A DNA stretch of 64,000 nt, taken from NCBI GenBank assembly GCA_028283655.1, contig JAPWKE010000003.1, forward strand, positions 744,001-808,000, given 5' to 3'. Within the stretch, counting starts at the first letter, position 1. Each line of letters opens with the position of its first letter. The position numbers and the translations under genes were made by a program. Source of the DNA: Acidobacteriaceae bacterium. Lineage in GTDB: Bacteria; Acidobacteriota; Terriglobia; Terriglobales; Acidobacteriaceae. The notes beneath the pieces were generated by a model, which saw only the letters and a program-made list of their open reading frames with translations, was not told the origin of the DNA and searched no databases. This document shows positions 1-9,133 of this stretch, in pieces.

Positions 1-906
1 AGCTTTGGCGAGCGAGTACATGCCCTTAACCACGCTGAGCACCCTTGCTCCTGCGGGGTCCGCGACTGGGTTGACGGGGACATAAATCGAGTCGCCTTCT
101 CGGCGGCAAATCACGTTGTTGGCCACGACCAACCGCATCATCCATATCGCAGAGCCAGCGCTTTGGCAGTCGATGCCCAGCCAGCCGCGGTACTCCATTC
201 CCTGGCAGACAAGGCCGGTCTGTGACTGAAGTTCAGCGGCAATTGTGGCGCGCAGCGTTTCAGCATCAGGAGCATCGATCTCTTGCAGGGAGAAAGGTGC
301 CTGGATGAACGGCGACTCTTCGTCCATCATCGCCAGAAGATTCGCGACCGCCCGGTGCTGAGCCGACGATGTGTGCTGTGACCAGTAATGCGTGGTCTTC
401 GCGATGGACGTAATGACGTTCTTGACTTCCTTTTCCAGCCGGAAGTGTGGGCCTGCTGGGAGGTGAAGAACCATCCCTTGGCAGTGGGCGGAAACATTTT
501 CCATGTTGATCGCGCGAGCAAGCCACGCAGCCATCGTCACCCCCGGACAGTCCACGTGGATCCATCCCGGCACGGTCGACGGTTCGGCAATCAATCTCGT
601 CACCATCGAGATACCGCGACAGAGTTCCTTCACTACCTCGCGGTAGAGCGCGGGCTCGAGATCGATCTCAGGTTTGGTTGCGGGCTCAAGTAGCTTGCCT
701 CGGTGTGGAGGGCCGCCAGCCATAGCGAGATCACAGAAGGAACCCCAAATGTCATTCCATGCGACACGCCCATCGGTGCCATACTTCAGACCGGCAGAGC
801 CCATGGAAGTTGGCTGCACCGCCTCATAACGCTCCCGGTACTCTTCCGGTAGAAGCGTTTTGAGGCGGTTTTCAAAGAGTTGGTACTCGTTCCTTTGTTC
901 TTCCAT
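1..906 (-). CDS. Unknown conserved-looking protein, 3' end outside window
   Basis: An open frame of 302 codons runs off the left edge with no stop, so the C-terminus is missing. The ATG at 906 is preceded by AGGAGA about six bases upstream, which supports this start. I do not recognise the family. The protein has no obvious signal peptide or membrane segment and looks cytoplasmic. Visible features are a Trp/Gly/Pro-rich stretch around residues 50-70 (including WNDIWGSF and GGPPHRGKL), a Cys/His-containing segment around residues 120-150 and a run rich in Asp/Glu/Ala near residue 210. It is the last visible gene of the leftward operon that starts near 5900, 71 bases after the Gfo/Idh stop, so a role in the same catabolic pathway is likely but unproved. 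Confidence 0.7.
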   Translation of the reverse strand, partial: MEEQRNEYQLFENRLKTLLPEEYRERYEAVQPTSMGSAGLKYGTDGRVAWNDIWGSFCDLAMAGGPPHRGKLLEPATKPEIDLEPALYREVVKELCRGISMVTRLIAEPSTVPGWIHVDCPGVTMAAWLARAINMENVSAHCQGMVLHLPAGPHFRLEKEVKNVITSIAKTTHYWSQHTSSAQHRAVANLLAMMDEESPFIQAPFSLQEIDAPDAETLRATIAAELQSQTGLVCQGMEYRGWLGIDCQSAGSAIWMMRLVVANNVICRREGDSIYVPVNPVADPAGARVLSVVKGMYSLAKA

Positions 907-977
907 GGGCTCTCCTGCGTTGCTCTCGCTTATTCGATCATGCCAGCACAAACGTAGAGCGAGTTCGTGCAAAAGAG

Positions 978-2042
978 TTAGCGAAGAAGAGCCTGTAGAC
1001 CGTTACGTTGGAAGTACTCCTGCATCACCACGGCGTTGCCGGTCCTTGAGCTTTCGATACCTGCAAAGCAGAGTGCAAGGGTGCGAAGATGATCACGCCC
1101 ATCACACGGTGCGGGCAGGTTGTTGTCGAGTGCGTTGAGGAAGTCGATGAGTAAGGCAGCGCTGTCATCATAGAAGGCTTCAGCGTCCGCGATCTCTACC
1201 GGTGTGAGTTCGGTGTCAGTGGTCTTGGCATAAGCGAGGTCAGAGAAGAGCTCGCGTTGCACGAAGACGCCGCCTTCACAGTCGGTGCGCCACTCGAAGC
1301 CTGGGACGTTCCAGCCACCGGACCAGGTGCCGAAGTAGTTGATGGCGATACCGCCCTCAAGCGTCAGCAGAGCGTGGACGTTAGCGTCGTCAGCGTACAT
1401 GCTCCACGCGGGGTTCCACGTGCGGCACATGATGCTTTCGACTTCGCGGCCATAGCAGAAGCGAATGAGGTCGAGGTGGTGGATGCTCTGCTCGAGCATC
1501 ATCGGCTGCTCCATCGTGAGCGGATATTTGTTGATGCCCGGACGACGGCCGTCGCGATGACGACGATAGATAAACTCACCAAAGCCAACGGTGCCGAGGA
1601 ACTCGCTGGTCAGCAACTCGCGATACTTCTGATGCACCGGCAGGTAGCGGAAGTTCAAGCCGACGGAGAGCGCGAGCTTGTGCTCTTCAGCGAGTTCGAG
1701 GATGCGTGCGGACTCTGCGAGATCGAGCGTGAGCGGCTTCTCGGCGAGGATGGGAAGACCTGCGTCGAAGAGGTCGGTGCATTGCTGCAGGTGGCCGTCT
1801 GGCGGCGTGACGAGCACGGCCGCGGTGAAGGTGATGCCTGCGCCGAGTGCTTCCTGATGTGTGGCGAAGACGGGCACGTCGGGATGCGCTGCAGCGAACT
1901 CCTCACGTGTCGGTGCGTGAGGGTCCACGGCGGCGGCGATACGGGCGTTCGGTGATGCGTCGATGACGCGTGTCCACATGCGGCCGCGCGTGCCTAGCCC
2001 GATCAGCAGCAGCTGGTGTGAAGCGTTACTTTGCGTTGACAA
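978..2042 (-). CDS. Gfo/Idh/MocA family NAD(P)-dependent oxidoreductase
   Basis: 354 residues, a normal length for the family. The N-terminal Rossmann motif GLGTRG (residues about 16-21) follows a hydrophobic strand, and the EKP motif (about residues 100-102) typical of the family's catalytic Lys-Pro turn is present. The C-terminal half is the usual mixed alpha/beta dimerisation and substrate domain. Members oxidise or reduce sugars, inositols and related polyols; the substrate cannot be read from sequence. The start is a TTG at 2042 because later ATG codons would cut into the Rossmann fold. It overlaps the upstream aminotransferase by 17 bases, so the two are translationally coupled in the leftward operon. 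Confidence 0.88.
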   Translation of the reverse strand: MSTQSNASHQLLLIGLGTRGRMWTRVIDASPNARIAAAVDPHAPTREEFAAAHPDVPVFATHQEALGAGITFTAAVLVTPPDGHLQQCTDLFDAGLPILAEKPLTLDLAESARILELAEEHKLALSVGLNFRYLPVHQKYRELLTSEFLGTVGFGEFIYRRHRDGRRPGINKYPLTMEQPMMLEQSIHHLDLIRFCYGREVESIMCRTWNPAWSMYADDANVHALLTLEGGIAINYFGTWSGGWNVPGFEWRTDCEGGVFVQRELFSDLAYAKTTDTELTPVEIADAEAFYDDSAALLIDFLNALDNNLPAPCDGRDHLRTLALCFAGIESSRTGNAVVMQEYFQRNGLQALLR

Positions 2043-3225
2043 AGAGACGCTCCTTCGCTGCGCTGATGCGCTCCATGGCTTCCTTCATGCGTTCGATGGG
2101 TTGCAGCAGACTCATGCGGACGTAGCGGTTGTCGTCGTCACCGAAGAGCGTGCCGGGGAAGAGCAGTACGCGGCACTCGCGCAGCAGCAGTTCGCAGAAC
2201 TCCGGTGCGGCGAGGCCGGAGTTCTCGACATTCGCGTAGATGTAGAACGCGCCGCCGGGATGACCGTAGGTGAAGCCGATTTCGTCGAGCGCCTTCATCA
2301 TGAAATCGCGGCGATCGCGGTAGGCTTCGAACATGGCGACGGAGTCATCCTGCGGGCCGGTGAGTGCGGCGAGCGCGGCCCACTGCGACGGCGTCGTTGC
2401 GTTGATGCTGAGCGTGTGGCGCGGCTCGATGAGCATCTGCACGAAATCCGCAGGAGCAGCGAGGTAGCCGACGCGGAAGCCGGTCATCGCATAGCTCTTC
2501 GAGAAGCCATTGAGCGTGATGGTGCGTTCCTTCATGCCGGGCAGTGAGCCGATGGAGAGATGTTCGCTGCCGTCGAAGATGATCTTCGCGTAGATCTCGT
2601 CGGAGATGACGATGAGGTTATGCTTCTTCGCGATCTCTGCGAGTTCGCGCACCTGCTCGGGCTCGGTGACAGCGCCGGTCGGGTTGTTGGGCGTGACGAG
2701 CACGAGCACCTTGGAGCGCGACGTGATGCGTGCTTCTACGTCAGCGGGCATCAGCGCGAAGTTGTGCTCTTCGCGCGTGGGCACCGGTACGATCTTGCCG
2801 CCGAGCATGTGCACAGCTGTGTCGTACGAGGTGAAGCGCGGCGAGGGGATGAGGACTTCATCGCCTTCGTTGATGAGCGCGAGCATGCAGAGCATCATGG
2901 CTTCCTGCACGCCTGCGGTGACGATGATCTCTTCGGTTGAGTAGTCGAGCTTGTACTCGGCCTTGAGCATCGACGACACGGCTTCGCGCAGCTCAGGGAT
3001 GCCAGCGGGATGCGTGTAGTGCGTGCGGTCGTCGGTGATGGCCTGGCGTGCGGCTTCGGCGATGTGCTCGGGCGTGCGGAAGTCTGGATCTCCGCGACCC
3101 ATCGCGATGACGTCCTGCAGCTTCGCGGCGATCTCCACCATCTTGGTGCGGTAGGAGGTGTCTTCTTCGTTGATGCGCGCTGCGAGCGCCTTCATGAGGG
3201 GATTCTGTGCGGGGTTCGTGCTCAT
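2026..3225 (-). CDS. Class I/II PLP-dependent aminotransferase
   Basis: 399 residues, full length for fold-type I aminotransferases of the AspC/AlaT type. The NPTG motif is at about 181-184, the SDEIY segment with the PLP-pyridine Asp and the Tyr at 208-212, and the Schiff-base lysine sits in GFSKSYAMTG at K243. The start ATG at 3225 overlaps the stop of the amidohydrolase by four bases. It probably transfers the amino group of an amino acid released by the neighbouring hydrolases to a 2-oxo acid. It is closely similar to the aminotransferase at 9130-10308, so the locus holds two complete paralogues plus a degenerate third copy. Confidence 0.92.
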   Translation of the reverse strand: MSTNPAQNPLMKALAARINEEDTSYRTKMVEIAAKLQDVIAMGRGDPDFRTPEHIAEAARQAITDDRTHYTHPAGIPELREAVSSMLKAEYKLDYSTEEIIVTAGVQEAMMLCMLALINEGDEVLIPSPRFTSYDTAVHMLGGKIVPVPTREEHNFALMPADVEARITSRSKVLVLVTPNNPTGAVTEPEQVRELAEIAKKHNLIVISDEIYAKIIFDGSEHLSIGSLPGMKERTITLNGFSKSYAMTGFRVGYLAAPADFVQMLIEPRHTLSINATTPSQWAALAALTGPQDDSVAMFEAYRDRRDFMMKALDEIGFTYGHPGGAFYIYANVENSGLAAPEFCELLLRECRVLLFPGTLFGDDDNRYVRMSLLQPIERMKEAMERISAAKERLFVNAK

Positions 3226-4451
3226 ACCAGGCGCTTTCCTTCCAGGAAGGTCATCGTGACCTTATCGAGTGCTTTCAGATCTTCGAGCGGGTTGCCGTCG
3301 ACGACGACAACGTCAGCGAGCTTGCCTGCTTCGAGCGTGCCGAGCTTGCTGTCGAGCTTGTTCATCTTCGCGGCCACGATGGTGGCGCTGCGAATGGCGG
3401 CGTAGTTGTCCTTCATGACGCCGACCTTCACCATGAACTGCATCTCGGGCGAGACGACTTCGTGGCCAACGGCGGGGCTGCCTGCGTCAGTGCCGAAGAC
3501 GATGGGCACGCCAGCTTCAGCAGCCTTCTTCAGACCTTCATAGCGAGATTTGTCGGCCACGGCCTTCTGGCGTTCTGCTAATTTCCAGTCGGGCACGTTG
3601 AACTTGCGTGCGATCTCGGGAACGCTCTGCTGCACAATGGGTGCGAAGGTCGTGACGATGGGGACTTTGCGCTCAAGCAGCAGAGCGATCGTCTCGTCCG
3701 AGAGCGACCCACCGTGCTCGACGACATCGATGCCGAACTTCACGACGCGGTTGATGATGGAGTCAAAGGTCGCGTGTGCGGTGATGGGAAGACCGTTGCG
3801 ATGCGTCTCGTCGATCACTGCTTCGAGCTCTTCATCGGTGAACTCATGCAGATCGTGCGAGGCCATGATCTTGATGAGGTCGGCACCGCCGCGAACCTGT
3901 TCGCGCACAGCGCGACGCATCTCGTCAGCGCCGGAGGCTTCACGGCAGCACCAGTAGGTGTGGCCGCCTGTTTGCACGATCGCTTCGCCGCAGATGAGTA
4001 GGCGAGGGCCGGGGAAGATGCCTTGTGCGACGGCTTGCTTGGCTGCGAAGTTCGATTGGTTCATGCCGAGGTCGCGCACGGTGGTGATGCCTGCACGAAG
4101 GCTCTTCAGCATGTTCGTTGCAGACTTGTAGGCACTGATCTCGGGCGTATCATCGAGCGCTTGACGAGCGAGGTCGTGCACACCGTCCCACGCGAGGTGC
4201 GCGTGGCTGTTGAACATGCCGGGGATCATCGTGCCGTTCGTCTTCACGACGTAGGCAGCATCGAGATCGGCGCGGTCGGAGGCTTTGCCGACAGCAACGA
4301 TTACGCCGTCCTTGATTTCGACGACGCCGTTTTCGATGACTTCGTCGCCGACGGCGGTGAGGACGCGGCCGACGAGGACCTTGTGCTCCACGGGGATATC
4401 CATGATCGGCGCGGTGATCTTTTGAAAGCGCCAGGCTGCTGCTTCGGGCAT
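3222..4451 (-). CDS. Metal-dependent amidohydrolase (imidazolonepropionase/Xaa-dipeptidase type)
   Basis: 409 residues with the amidohydrolase-superfamily layout: a small N-terminal beta domain, then a TIM barrel with HAH at residues 83-85, the candidate carboxylated Lys at 194 (DLIKIMAS), His 226 (ITAHAT), His 246 (VVEHGG) and Asp 322 (FGTDAG). This binuclear pattern matches the clade containing imidazolonepropionase-like enzymes and dipeptide-cleaving members that remove C-terminal Pro, Arg or Lys. A peptidase or cyclic-amide hydrolase role fits the peptide transporter and carboxypeptidases nearby. The ATG at 4451 has AAAGGAG seven bases upstream. It lies 12 bases after the glycosidase-like gene in the leftward operon. 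Confidence 0.88.
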   Translation of the reverse strand: MPEAAAWRFQKITAPIMDIPVEHKVLVGRVLTAVGDEVIENGVVEIKDGVIVAVGKASDRADLDAAYVVKTNGTMIPGMFNSHAHLAWDGVHDLARQALDDTPEISAYKSATNMLKSLRAGITTVRDLGMNQSNFAAKQAVAQGIFPGPRLLICGEAIVQTGGHTYWCCREASGADEMRRAVREQVRGGADLIKIMASHDLHEFTDEELEAVIDETHRNGLPITAHATFDSIINRVVKFGIDVVEHGGSLSDETIALLLERKVPIVTTFAPIVQQSVPEIARKFNVPDWKLAERQKAVADKSRYEGLKKAAEAGVPIVFGTDAGSPAVGHEVVSPEMQFMVKVGVMKDNYAAIRSATIVAAKMNKLDSKLGTLEAGKLADVVVVDGNPLEDLKALDKVTMTFLEGKRLV

Positions 4452-4463
4452 GTTGATTCTCCT

Positions 4464-5900
4464 TTAGTTCTTGGGCTTGTAGCCGAGTTCTTCCAGCGCG
4501 CGTGCGCCGCCATCGAGATTGCTGAGGTTCATGCCTGCGTAGTTCGGCGAGTAGACGAGACCCTTGCCGCCAGCGCGAAAGGTCGCGTGCACGCTGCGAT
4601 AGACCGTGTCCGGTGTGCAGATCGCTTGCTCGGCGAGAATGCGCGGAGCGTCGACGCCGATGCCCATGTAGACCGGCACCTTGCCTTGCACGCCACGCAC
4701 GGCATCGGCGCACTGGCCGAAGACGTAGGTGTCGGGATCCATCCCTGCCGCGATCACTTCGTTCGCAGGCGCTTCGTTCATGCCGAGCAGAGCGTACATC
4801 GTGGGCACGAACTCTTCGCGCGTGAAGTCGCGCAACAGCGTGCTGCCGAAGTAGTTCATTTCGCGGATGAAGACCTCGCCTGCCTGATGTTGGTAGGTGA
4901 TCGGCTTGACCCAGTCGCAATAGGTCGTCTGCTCAAGCCACGGCCACTGCGCCTTGCGGATGGGGTTGAAGTGATTGCGGTTCCAGACGTTCAGACCAAA
5001 GATGAGGGCGGGGTTGCACCACTTCACGATGCCGTAGAGTTCGCGGTCGAGGTCCTTGCTGCGCTCAAGCCAGAACTTCTCCCAGACGAGCACTTCGGGA
5101 TTCGCGAGCAGAACGCGGAGGAACTCGATGAACGCACCGTCGACGAAGGTCTCGCCTGCGCAGACCTTTTGGAAGAACTCGTAGACGGGCATGAAGGCGA
5201 GCTTCGTGCGCTCGACATCGATGTTGCGCTCTGCGGCTTCCTTGCGGCACTGCGAGCAGAAGCAGCCCGGAGCCTGCCCCTGCATCATGCGATCGAGCGG
5301 AGAGTTGCGCTCGTTGCACCACATGATGCCGTCGATATCGTAGTTGCGGCAGTGCTCTTCGATGATGCCGTGCCACCAGCGACGATAGTCGGGGTTCGAG
5401 GTGCAAGGCTCGCCCGCGATGCGGCCAAAGAGATCGATCTCCATGCACTGCGGCATGTTCGGGATGAGCACCGCAGCCGCCGAGCCGTGGCCCGCGTACT
5501 TGAAGAGCGGTTCCATGAACTCGGGGATGACCTTCATCCCGCGCTTCTTCGCCTCGGGGATCACGAGGTCGAGGATGTCCTGGCCTGCGAGTTCCGGGTC
5601 GCTCGAAGCGAACTGCTTGATCAGCGTGTTCGTGTAGTACTCGGGACGTGGTTTGATGTACGAACCGCCCTGCATCGTGTACGGCGCGGCAACTCCGTGG
5701 TCAGGCCAACCTTCGAGCTCGGCCGAGATGCGGCGTCCGACCTTCAGCCCCAGCCAGGAGATCGTTCCGATCATCAGCGCATTCGCGCCTACCCGGTTCT
5801 GCAACGTGTTCAGGCACGCGTCCACGCCTTCATCGATGAAGCTGATAGGGGAAATCTGCATACCGATCATCGGATCGGTGACGGGGGATTGAGTAGACAT
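4464..5900 (-). CDS. Glycoside-hydrolase-like TIM-barrel protein
   Basis: 478 residues from the ATG at 5900. No signal peptide is seen, so it is probably cytoplasmic. The sequence reads as an alpha-amylase/GHL-type barrel: repeated D-G-I-M-W type strands (YDIDGIMWCNERNS near residue 208) and a CFCSQCRKEA cysteine cluster near residue 230 that resembles the C-x-C-x2-C segment of hypothetical glycosyl hydrolase families. Substrate and activity cannot be assigned. It is the first gene of the leftward operon, and the operator-like site CTGTATAACAA lies about 50 bases upstream. The open frame extends further to a TTG at 5957, but that codon is inside the operator, so the downstream ATG is preferred. 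Confidence 0.75.
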   Translation of the reverse strand: MSTQSPVTDPMIGMQISPISFIDEGVDACLNTLQNRVGANALMIGTISWLGLKVGRRISAELEGWPDHGVAAPYTMQGGSYIKPRPEYYTNTLIKQFASSDPELAGQDILDLVIPEAKKRGMKVIPEFMEPLFKYAGHGSAAAVLIPNMPQCMEIDLFGRIAGEPCTSNPDYRRWWHGIIEEHCRNYDIDGIMWCNERNSPLDRMMQGQAPGCFCSQCRKEAAERNIDVERTKLAFMPVYEFFQKVCAGETFVDGAFIEFLRVLLANPEVLVWEKFWLERSKDLDRELYGIVKWCNPALIFGLNVWNRNHFNPIRKAQWPWLEQTTYCDWVKPITYQHQAGEVFIREMNYFGSTLLRDFTREEFVPTMYALLGMNEAPANEVIAAGMDPDTYVFGQCADAVRGVQGKVPVYMGIGVDAPRILAEQAICTPDTVYRSVHATFRAGGKGLVYSPNYAGMNLSNLDGGARALEELGYKPKN

Positions 5901-5946
5901 CAGTGACGGAACCCTCTTGTATGCGGTTGGCGTGAGAAAGGTATAA

Positions 5947-5957
5947 CTGTATAACAA
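5947..5957. promoter_or_regulatory. Candidate GntR operator, site 1
   Basis: CTGTATAACAA matches the locus consensus TTGTATAACAA at 10 of 11 positions. A second copy of the GTATAAC core immediately precedes it (5941-5947). It lies upstream of the leftward glycosidase-like/amidohydrolase/aminotransferase operon. Confidence 0.6.
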
Positions 5958-6006
5958 ACTAATAATGATCGCGACTGATTGTCAATCGACGTTGTCGTTC
6001 AGCCGC

Positions 6007-7443
6007 TCACGCATACGGATTGAAGCCTGCGGGGAAGTGGCCCGTCGGCTCGATGTACTCGTACGGTTGGCGAGCGATGAAGCGCCCTGTGCCCGGCTGG
6101 CTGAGCACGAGATCGTCCTGAAAGGCGAGTTGACCTCGCAGGTAAACGCTCTTCGGAATGCCAACAGTTTCGAGGCCTTCGTAGGGTGTGTGGTCGGGAC
6201 CGTGGTGCATGTGGGCGTTGGCCAGCGTGCGCTTTGCGGTGGCGTCCCACAGTACGAGATCGGCGTCACTGCCGACGGCAATAGCACCTTTCTGGGGGTA
6301 CAGACCAAAGAGCTTGGCGGGGTTGCTGCTGACCAGGTCGACAAACTTTCGAAGCTGGATGCGGCCCTCGTGGACACCGCGCGTGTAGACGATCGGCAGC
6401 CTGGCTGCGAGGCCGGGGATGCCGTTGGGGATTTTGGAGAACGGCGCGTCGGGGCCAGCGAACATCTTGCCTTCGGTCCCGTGGAAGTTGAGTGGCGAGT
6501 GGTCGGAGGAGACGACGGTGATCGTTCCATCCTGAATGCGCTGCCAGAGGTCTTGCTGATCCTCCGCCGTGCGTGCCGGCGGCGCGAACATGAACTTGGC
6601 GCCTTCCATACCGGGACGGTTGAGGTCGTCGGCGGTCAGCACGAGATACTGCGAGCAGGTTTCGGCCCAGACTTTGACACCGCGGCCCTGAGCGCGCGCT
6701 ACTTCTTCCGCAGAGCCCTGTCCAGAGACGTGGAAGATCTGCAGTGGCGTATCCAAAGCCTCGGCCAGCGCGATGACGCGGTGCGTGGCTTCGCGCTCCA
6801 CGATCATCGGCTTGGCGAGCGTGAGAGCGTGTGGCGCGGTAATGCCCTGGGCGAGCAGTCGTTGGGTCAGCCAGTCGATCAACTCATGATGCTCGGCGTG
6901 TACGCAGACCAGCGCCCCGTATTTACGTGCGGCGTCCAGCACGGGCAGAATCTGTGCGTCGGTCATGCGCGTGCTGGCGTTCGCCATGAAGATCTTGATG
7001 GAGCGATGGCCTGCGGCGATCAGTTCGGGCAGTTCTCGTTCGAGCACTTCGGGCGTGGGATCGGTGATGGTGAGGTGGAAGCTGTGGTCGCAGCGCGAAC
7101 GCTGCGAAAGCTCATGCGAGTGTGCGGCAGCGTTCTTCAGCGAGCCTCCGCGCGGCTGCATGATGAACGACAGAAACGTCGTCGTGCCGCCTGCCAGTGC
7201 CGAAGCGCTTCCGCTGGCGAAGTCATCGGCGATCTGTGCGCCAGAGGAGAACGCCTGGTCGACATGTACATGCGAGTCAACGCCGCCGGGAAGCACCAGC
7301 AGACCCGAAGCATCAACGTCCTGTTGACCGGCTGGGAGAGAGGCTTCGATGGCGGCAATCTGTCCATCGCGAATACCGAGGTCGCAGGTCACGATGGCAT
7401 CGGGCGTTACCACGGTTCCGCGTCGAATCGTAAGGTCAAACAT
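6007..7443 (-). CDS. D-hydantoinase / dihydropyrimidinase / allantoinase family cyclic amidohydrolase
   Basis: 478 residues, typical for the family (about 450-480). Metal ligands are in the expected places: HVH at 58-60, the candidate carboxylated Lys 150 (SIKIFMA), His 182, His 238 and Asp 314 (SSDHSP). These enzymes open five- and six-membered cyclic ureides (hydantoins, dihydropyrimidines, allantoin) to N-carbamoyl acids in the cytoplasm. TAGGAG lies six bases before the ATG. It diverges from the beta-propeller gene across only 43 bases and reads toward the glycosidase-like operon. With PuuE at 28587-29519 the locus encodes two unrelated families of possible hydantoin-ring-opening enzyme. 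Hydantoinase versus allantoinase specificity is not resolvable by eye. Confidence 0.88.
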   Translation of the reverse strand: MFDLTIRRGTVVTPDAIVTCDLGIRDGQIAAIEASLPAGQQDVDASGLLVLPGGVDSHVHVDQAFSSGAQIADDFASGSASALAGGTTTFLSFIMQPRGGSLKNAAAHSHELSQRSRCDHSFHLTITDPTPEVLERELPELIAAGHRSIKIFMANASTRMTDAQILPVLDAARKYGALVCVHAEHHELIDWLTQRLLAQGITAPHALTLAKPMIVEREATHRVIALAEALDTPLQIFHVSGQGSAEEVARAQGRGVKVWAETCSQYLVLTADDLNRPGMEGAKFMFAPPARTAEDQQDLWQRIQDGTITVVSSDHSPLNFHGTEGKMFAGPDAPFSKIPNGIPGLAARLPIVYTRGVHEGRIQLRKFVDLVSSNPAKLFGLYPQKGAIAVGSDADLVLWDATAKRTLANAHMHHGPDHTPYEGLETVGIPKSVYLRGQLAFQDDLVLSQPGTGRFIARQPYEYIEPTGHFPAGFNPYA

Positions 7444-7486
7444 TGTGGCTCCTAGGGGGCTTGTTCGTAGAAAGGAAGAGGGTGTT

Positions 7487-8356
7487 ATGGAAGAGTTGTG
7501 GGTTCGGCTGGGTGAGAAGCGTTACCGGGTGGAGCGTCCGTTTGGCGATGTGCCGGGAGTGGAGCAGGGCAGCGTTTCGGACGTTGCGGTGAACTCGCGT
7601 GGGCACATCTTTGTGCTGCTGCGGCGCGACCCTTTGCTGACTCCCCAGGCTGCGGCTGTGGTCGAACTGGCACTGGATGGCAGCCGTGTTCGCGCGTGGG
7701 GAGAAGAGATTGCCGATGCGCACATGCTGGTGTGCCATCCGGCAAACGATGACGTCTTTGTCGTGGACCGTGACGCGCATGAGGTGCGTCGTTATAGTGC
7801 TGAAGGCCAATACAAAAGCTCGCTCGGCACACGCCACAGGCCGGGCGAACCGTTCAGCCATCCCACGGACATCGCCTTCATGCCTGGCGGGGAGATGGTG
7901 GTTGCCGACGGCTATGGCAACGCCACTGTTCACATCTTTGCGCCGGATGGCGAACGTCTGCGCTCCTTCGGCAAACTCGGCACGCAGCCTGGGAAGTTTC
8001 TGACGCCGCACTCCGTCTGCCCGCTCGATCAGCAGCACGTGGTCGTTGTCGATCGCGAAAATCACCGCCTGCAGGTCTTCAGTCTCGAAGGAAAGCTGGT
8101 CGACGTGTGGGGCGGGTTCTTCCGTCCACAGTCGGTCTGGAGCGATGGCAGGCAGCTTTTCGTCACGGATGCGGTTCCTTCGCTGAGCCTTTTGAGCCTT
8201 ACCGGGGAACGAATTTCGCGCTGCCGTCCTGTTTTGAATGGAGCCCACGGGCTCGCTGGAGACCCCGCCAGCGGCTGCCTTTATCTGGCGGAAACCAGCC
8301 CCAGCCGACTGACTTGCCTGGTTCCCGAAGATAAAGAGGCGTCGCATGTTGTATAA
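7487..8356 (+). CDS. Six-bladed NHL beta-propeller, peptidyl-hydroxyglycine amidating lyase (PAL)-like
   Basis: 289 residues from the ATG at 7487, with AAAGGAAG eight bases upstream; in-frame codons further upstream lack such a site. NHL-type blades are evident, with signatures also found in PAL: DGYGNATVHIF (about residue 144), a TPHSV turn, and VVDRENHRLQVF (about 187). PAL lyases split N-(alpha-hydroxyglycine) compounds to an amide plus glyoxylate, the same chemistry as ureidoglycolate lyase. No signal peptide is visible, so it is cytoplasmic here. It could equally be a non-catalytic NHL protein or a lactonase-like enzyme. Its stop codon lies inside operator site 2. Confidence 0.72.
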   Translation: MEELWVRLGEKRYRVERPFGDVPGVEQGSVSDVAVNSRGHIFVLLRRDPLLTPQAAAVVELALDGSRVRAWGEEIADAHMLVCHPANDDVFVVDRDAHEVRRYSAEGQYKSSLGTRHRPGEPFSHPTDIAFMPGGEMVVADGYGNATVHIFAPDGERLRSFGKLGTQPGKFLTPHSVCPLDQQHVVVVDRENHRLQVFSLEGKLVDVWGGFFRPQSVWSDGRQLFVTDAVPSLSLLSLTGERISRCRPVLNGAHGLAGDPASGCLYLAETSPSRLTCLVPEDKEASHVV

Positions 8357-8367
8357 CAATTATACAA
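8349..8367. promoter_or_regulatory. Candidate GntR operator, site 2 (perfect 19-bp dyad)
   Basis: TTGTATAA, a 3-base spacer CAA, then the exact reverse complement TTATACAA. The left 11 bases equal the locus consensus TTGTATAACAA. It sits 61 bases before the start of the half-aminotransferase gene and overlaps the end of the propeller gene. Confidence 0.75.
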
Positions 8368-8428
8368 AAGTAGCTGTATGTCTATCCTCAGCCAAGGCTT
8401 GGTGAACCGGATAGAAAGGACGCGGGAA

Positions 8429-9133
8429 ATGGCATTTGTCGTGGAATTTTCGAAGTGCGTCGAAGAACTAGGCGCATTGCAGGCGGTTTTGCCCAACGAC
8501 GACGTTGTGGCAAATCAGTGGAAGATTATGGCGCAGGCCGCCTCGGAGGCGTTGTCGCGCGGTGAGACGCACTACACGGATCGCCCGGGCATTCTGCCCT
8601 TGCGTCAGAAGGTCAGCGCGTTGCTGCAGAAGCGGTTCTCGCTGACGGTCGATGCGAAAGCTTCTGTTGTCGTCACCTGCGGTGCTGTGGAGGCGCGTTT
8701 TGTGGCGCTGCAGCAGCTTCTTGAAGCAGGCGCCGGGGTCTGGGCTTCGGAGTCGCTGCAGGAACTCATTGCCGGTGCGGCCTGTATGCGCCGCGCCACG
8801 CTGACATCCTCTCCTGAAGAGGCGAAGCTGGTGTACCTCGCCAGCAGTCTGAAGGAAAACGTTTTGCGTGCAACGCTGGCAAAGGTTGCGCCGGACGCCA
8901 TCGTGCTCTTCGAAGTCGATGAAGAGGGTGCGTCCTTCCACCCGTCGCAGGTCGGAGGCTTCTCCGAGCGAACGATCACCATCGGCCAGTTGGGCGACCC
9001 CGCCTGGCAGATGGGGTATCTGGTTGCTGCGGGTGGTTTCTCTGCAGGCCTGCGTGACTTCAAGCAGGCGCTCACCATCTGCTCGACCAACCTTTCGCAG
9101 TGGGCGATGCTCGCTGCCATGGAGGCCCAATGA
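8429..9133 (+). CDS. Truncated, lysine-less aminotransferase-like protein
   Basis: 234 residues from the ATG at 8429, which has GAAAGGA eight bases upstream; an ATG at 8378 in frame lacks a comparable site. It aligns with the N-terminal and large-domain part of the two complete aminotransferases here (for example GETHYTDRPGILPLRQ against THYTHPAGIPELRE). It lacks the NPTG motif and the SDEIY Asp/Tyr pattern, and where the Schiff-base lysine should be it reads GQLGDPAWQMGYL. It ends where the C-terminal small domain should begin. It therefore cannot be a normal PLP enzyme. It overlaps the complete aminotransferase by ATGA, so it is translated with it and may be a regulatory or structural partner, or a decaying duplicate. 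Confidence 0.78.
   Translation: MAFVVEFSKCVEELGALQAVLPNDDVVANQWKIMAQAASEALSRGETHYTDRPGILPLRQKVSALLQKRFSLTVDAKASVVVTCGAVEARFVALQQLLEAGAGVWASESLQELIAGAACMRRATLTSSPEEAKLVYLASSLKENVLRATLAKVAPDAIVLFEVDEEGASFHPSQVGGFSERTITIGQLGDPAWQMGYLVAAGGFSAGLRDFKQALTICSTNLSQWAMLAAMEAQ

Noticed and set aside
4023-5906. A 627-codon rightward frame
   Set aside because: It is antisense to the amidohydrolase and glycosidase-like genes, which have clear motifs; it looks like a high-GC shadow.
4464-5957. Extension of the glycosidase-like gene to a TTG at 5957
   Set aside because: The extra codons lie in the promoter and operator site 1; an ATG at 5900 is the better start.
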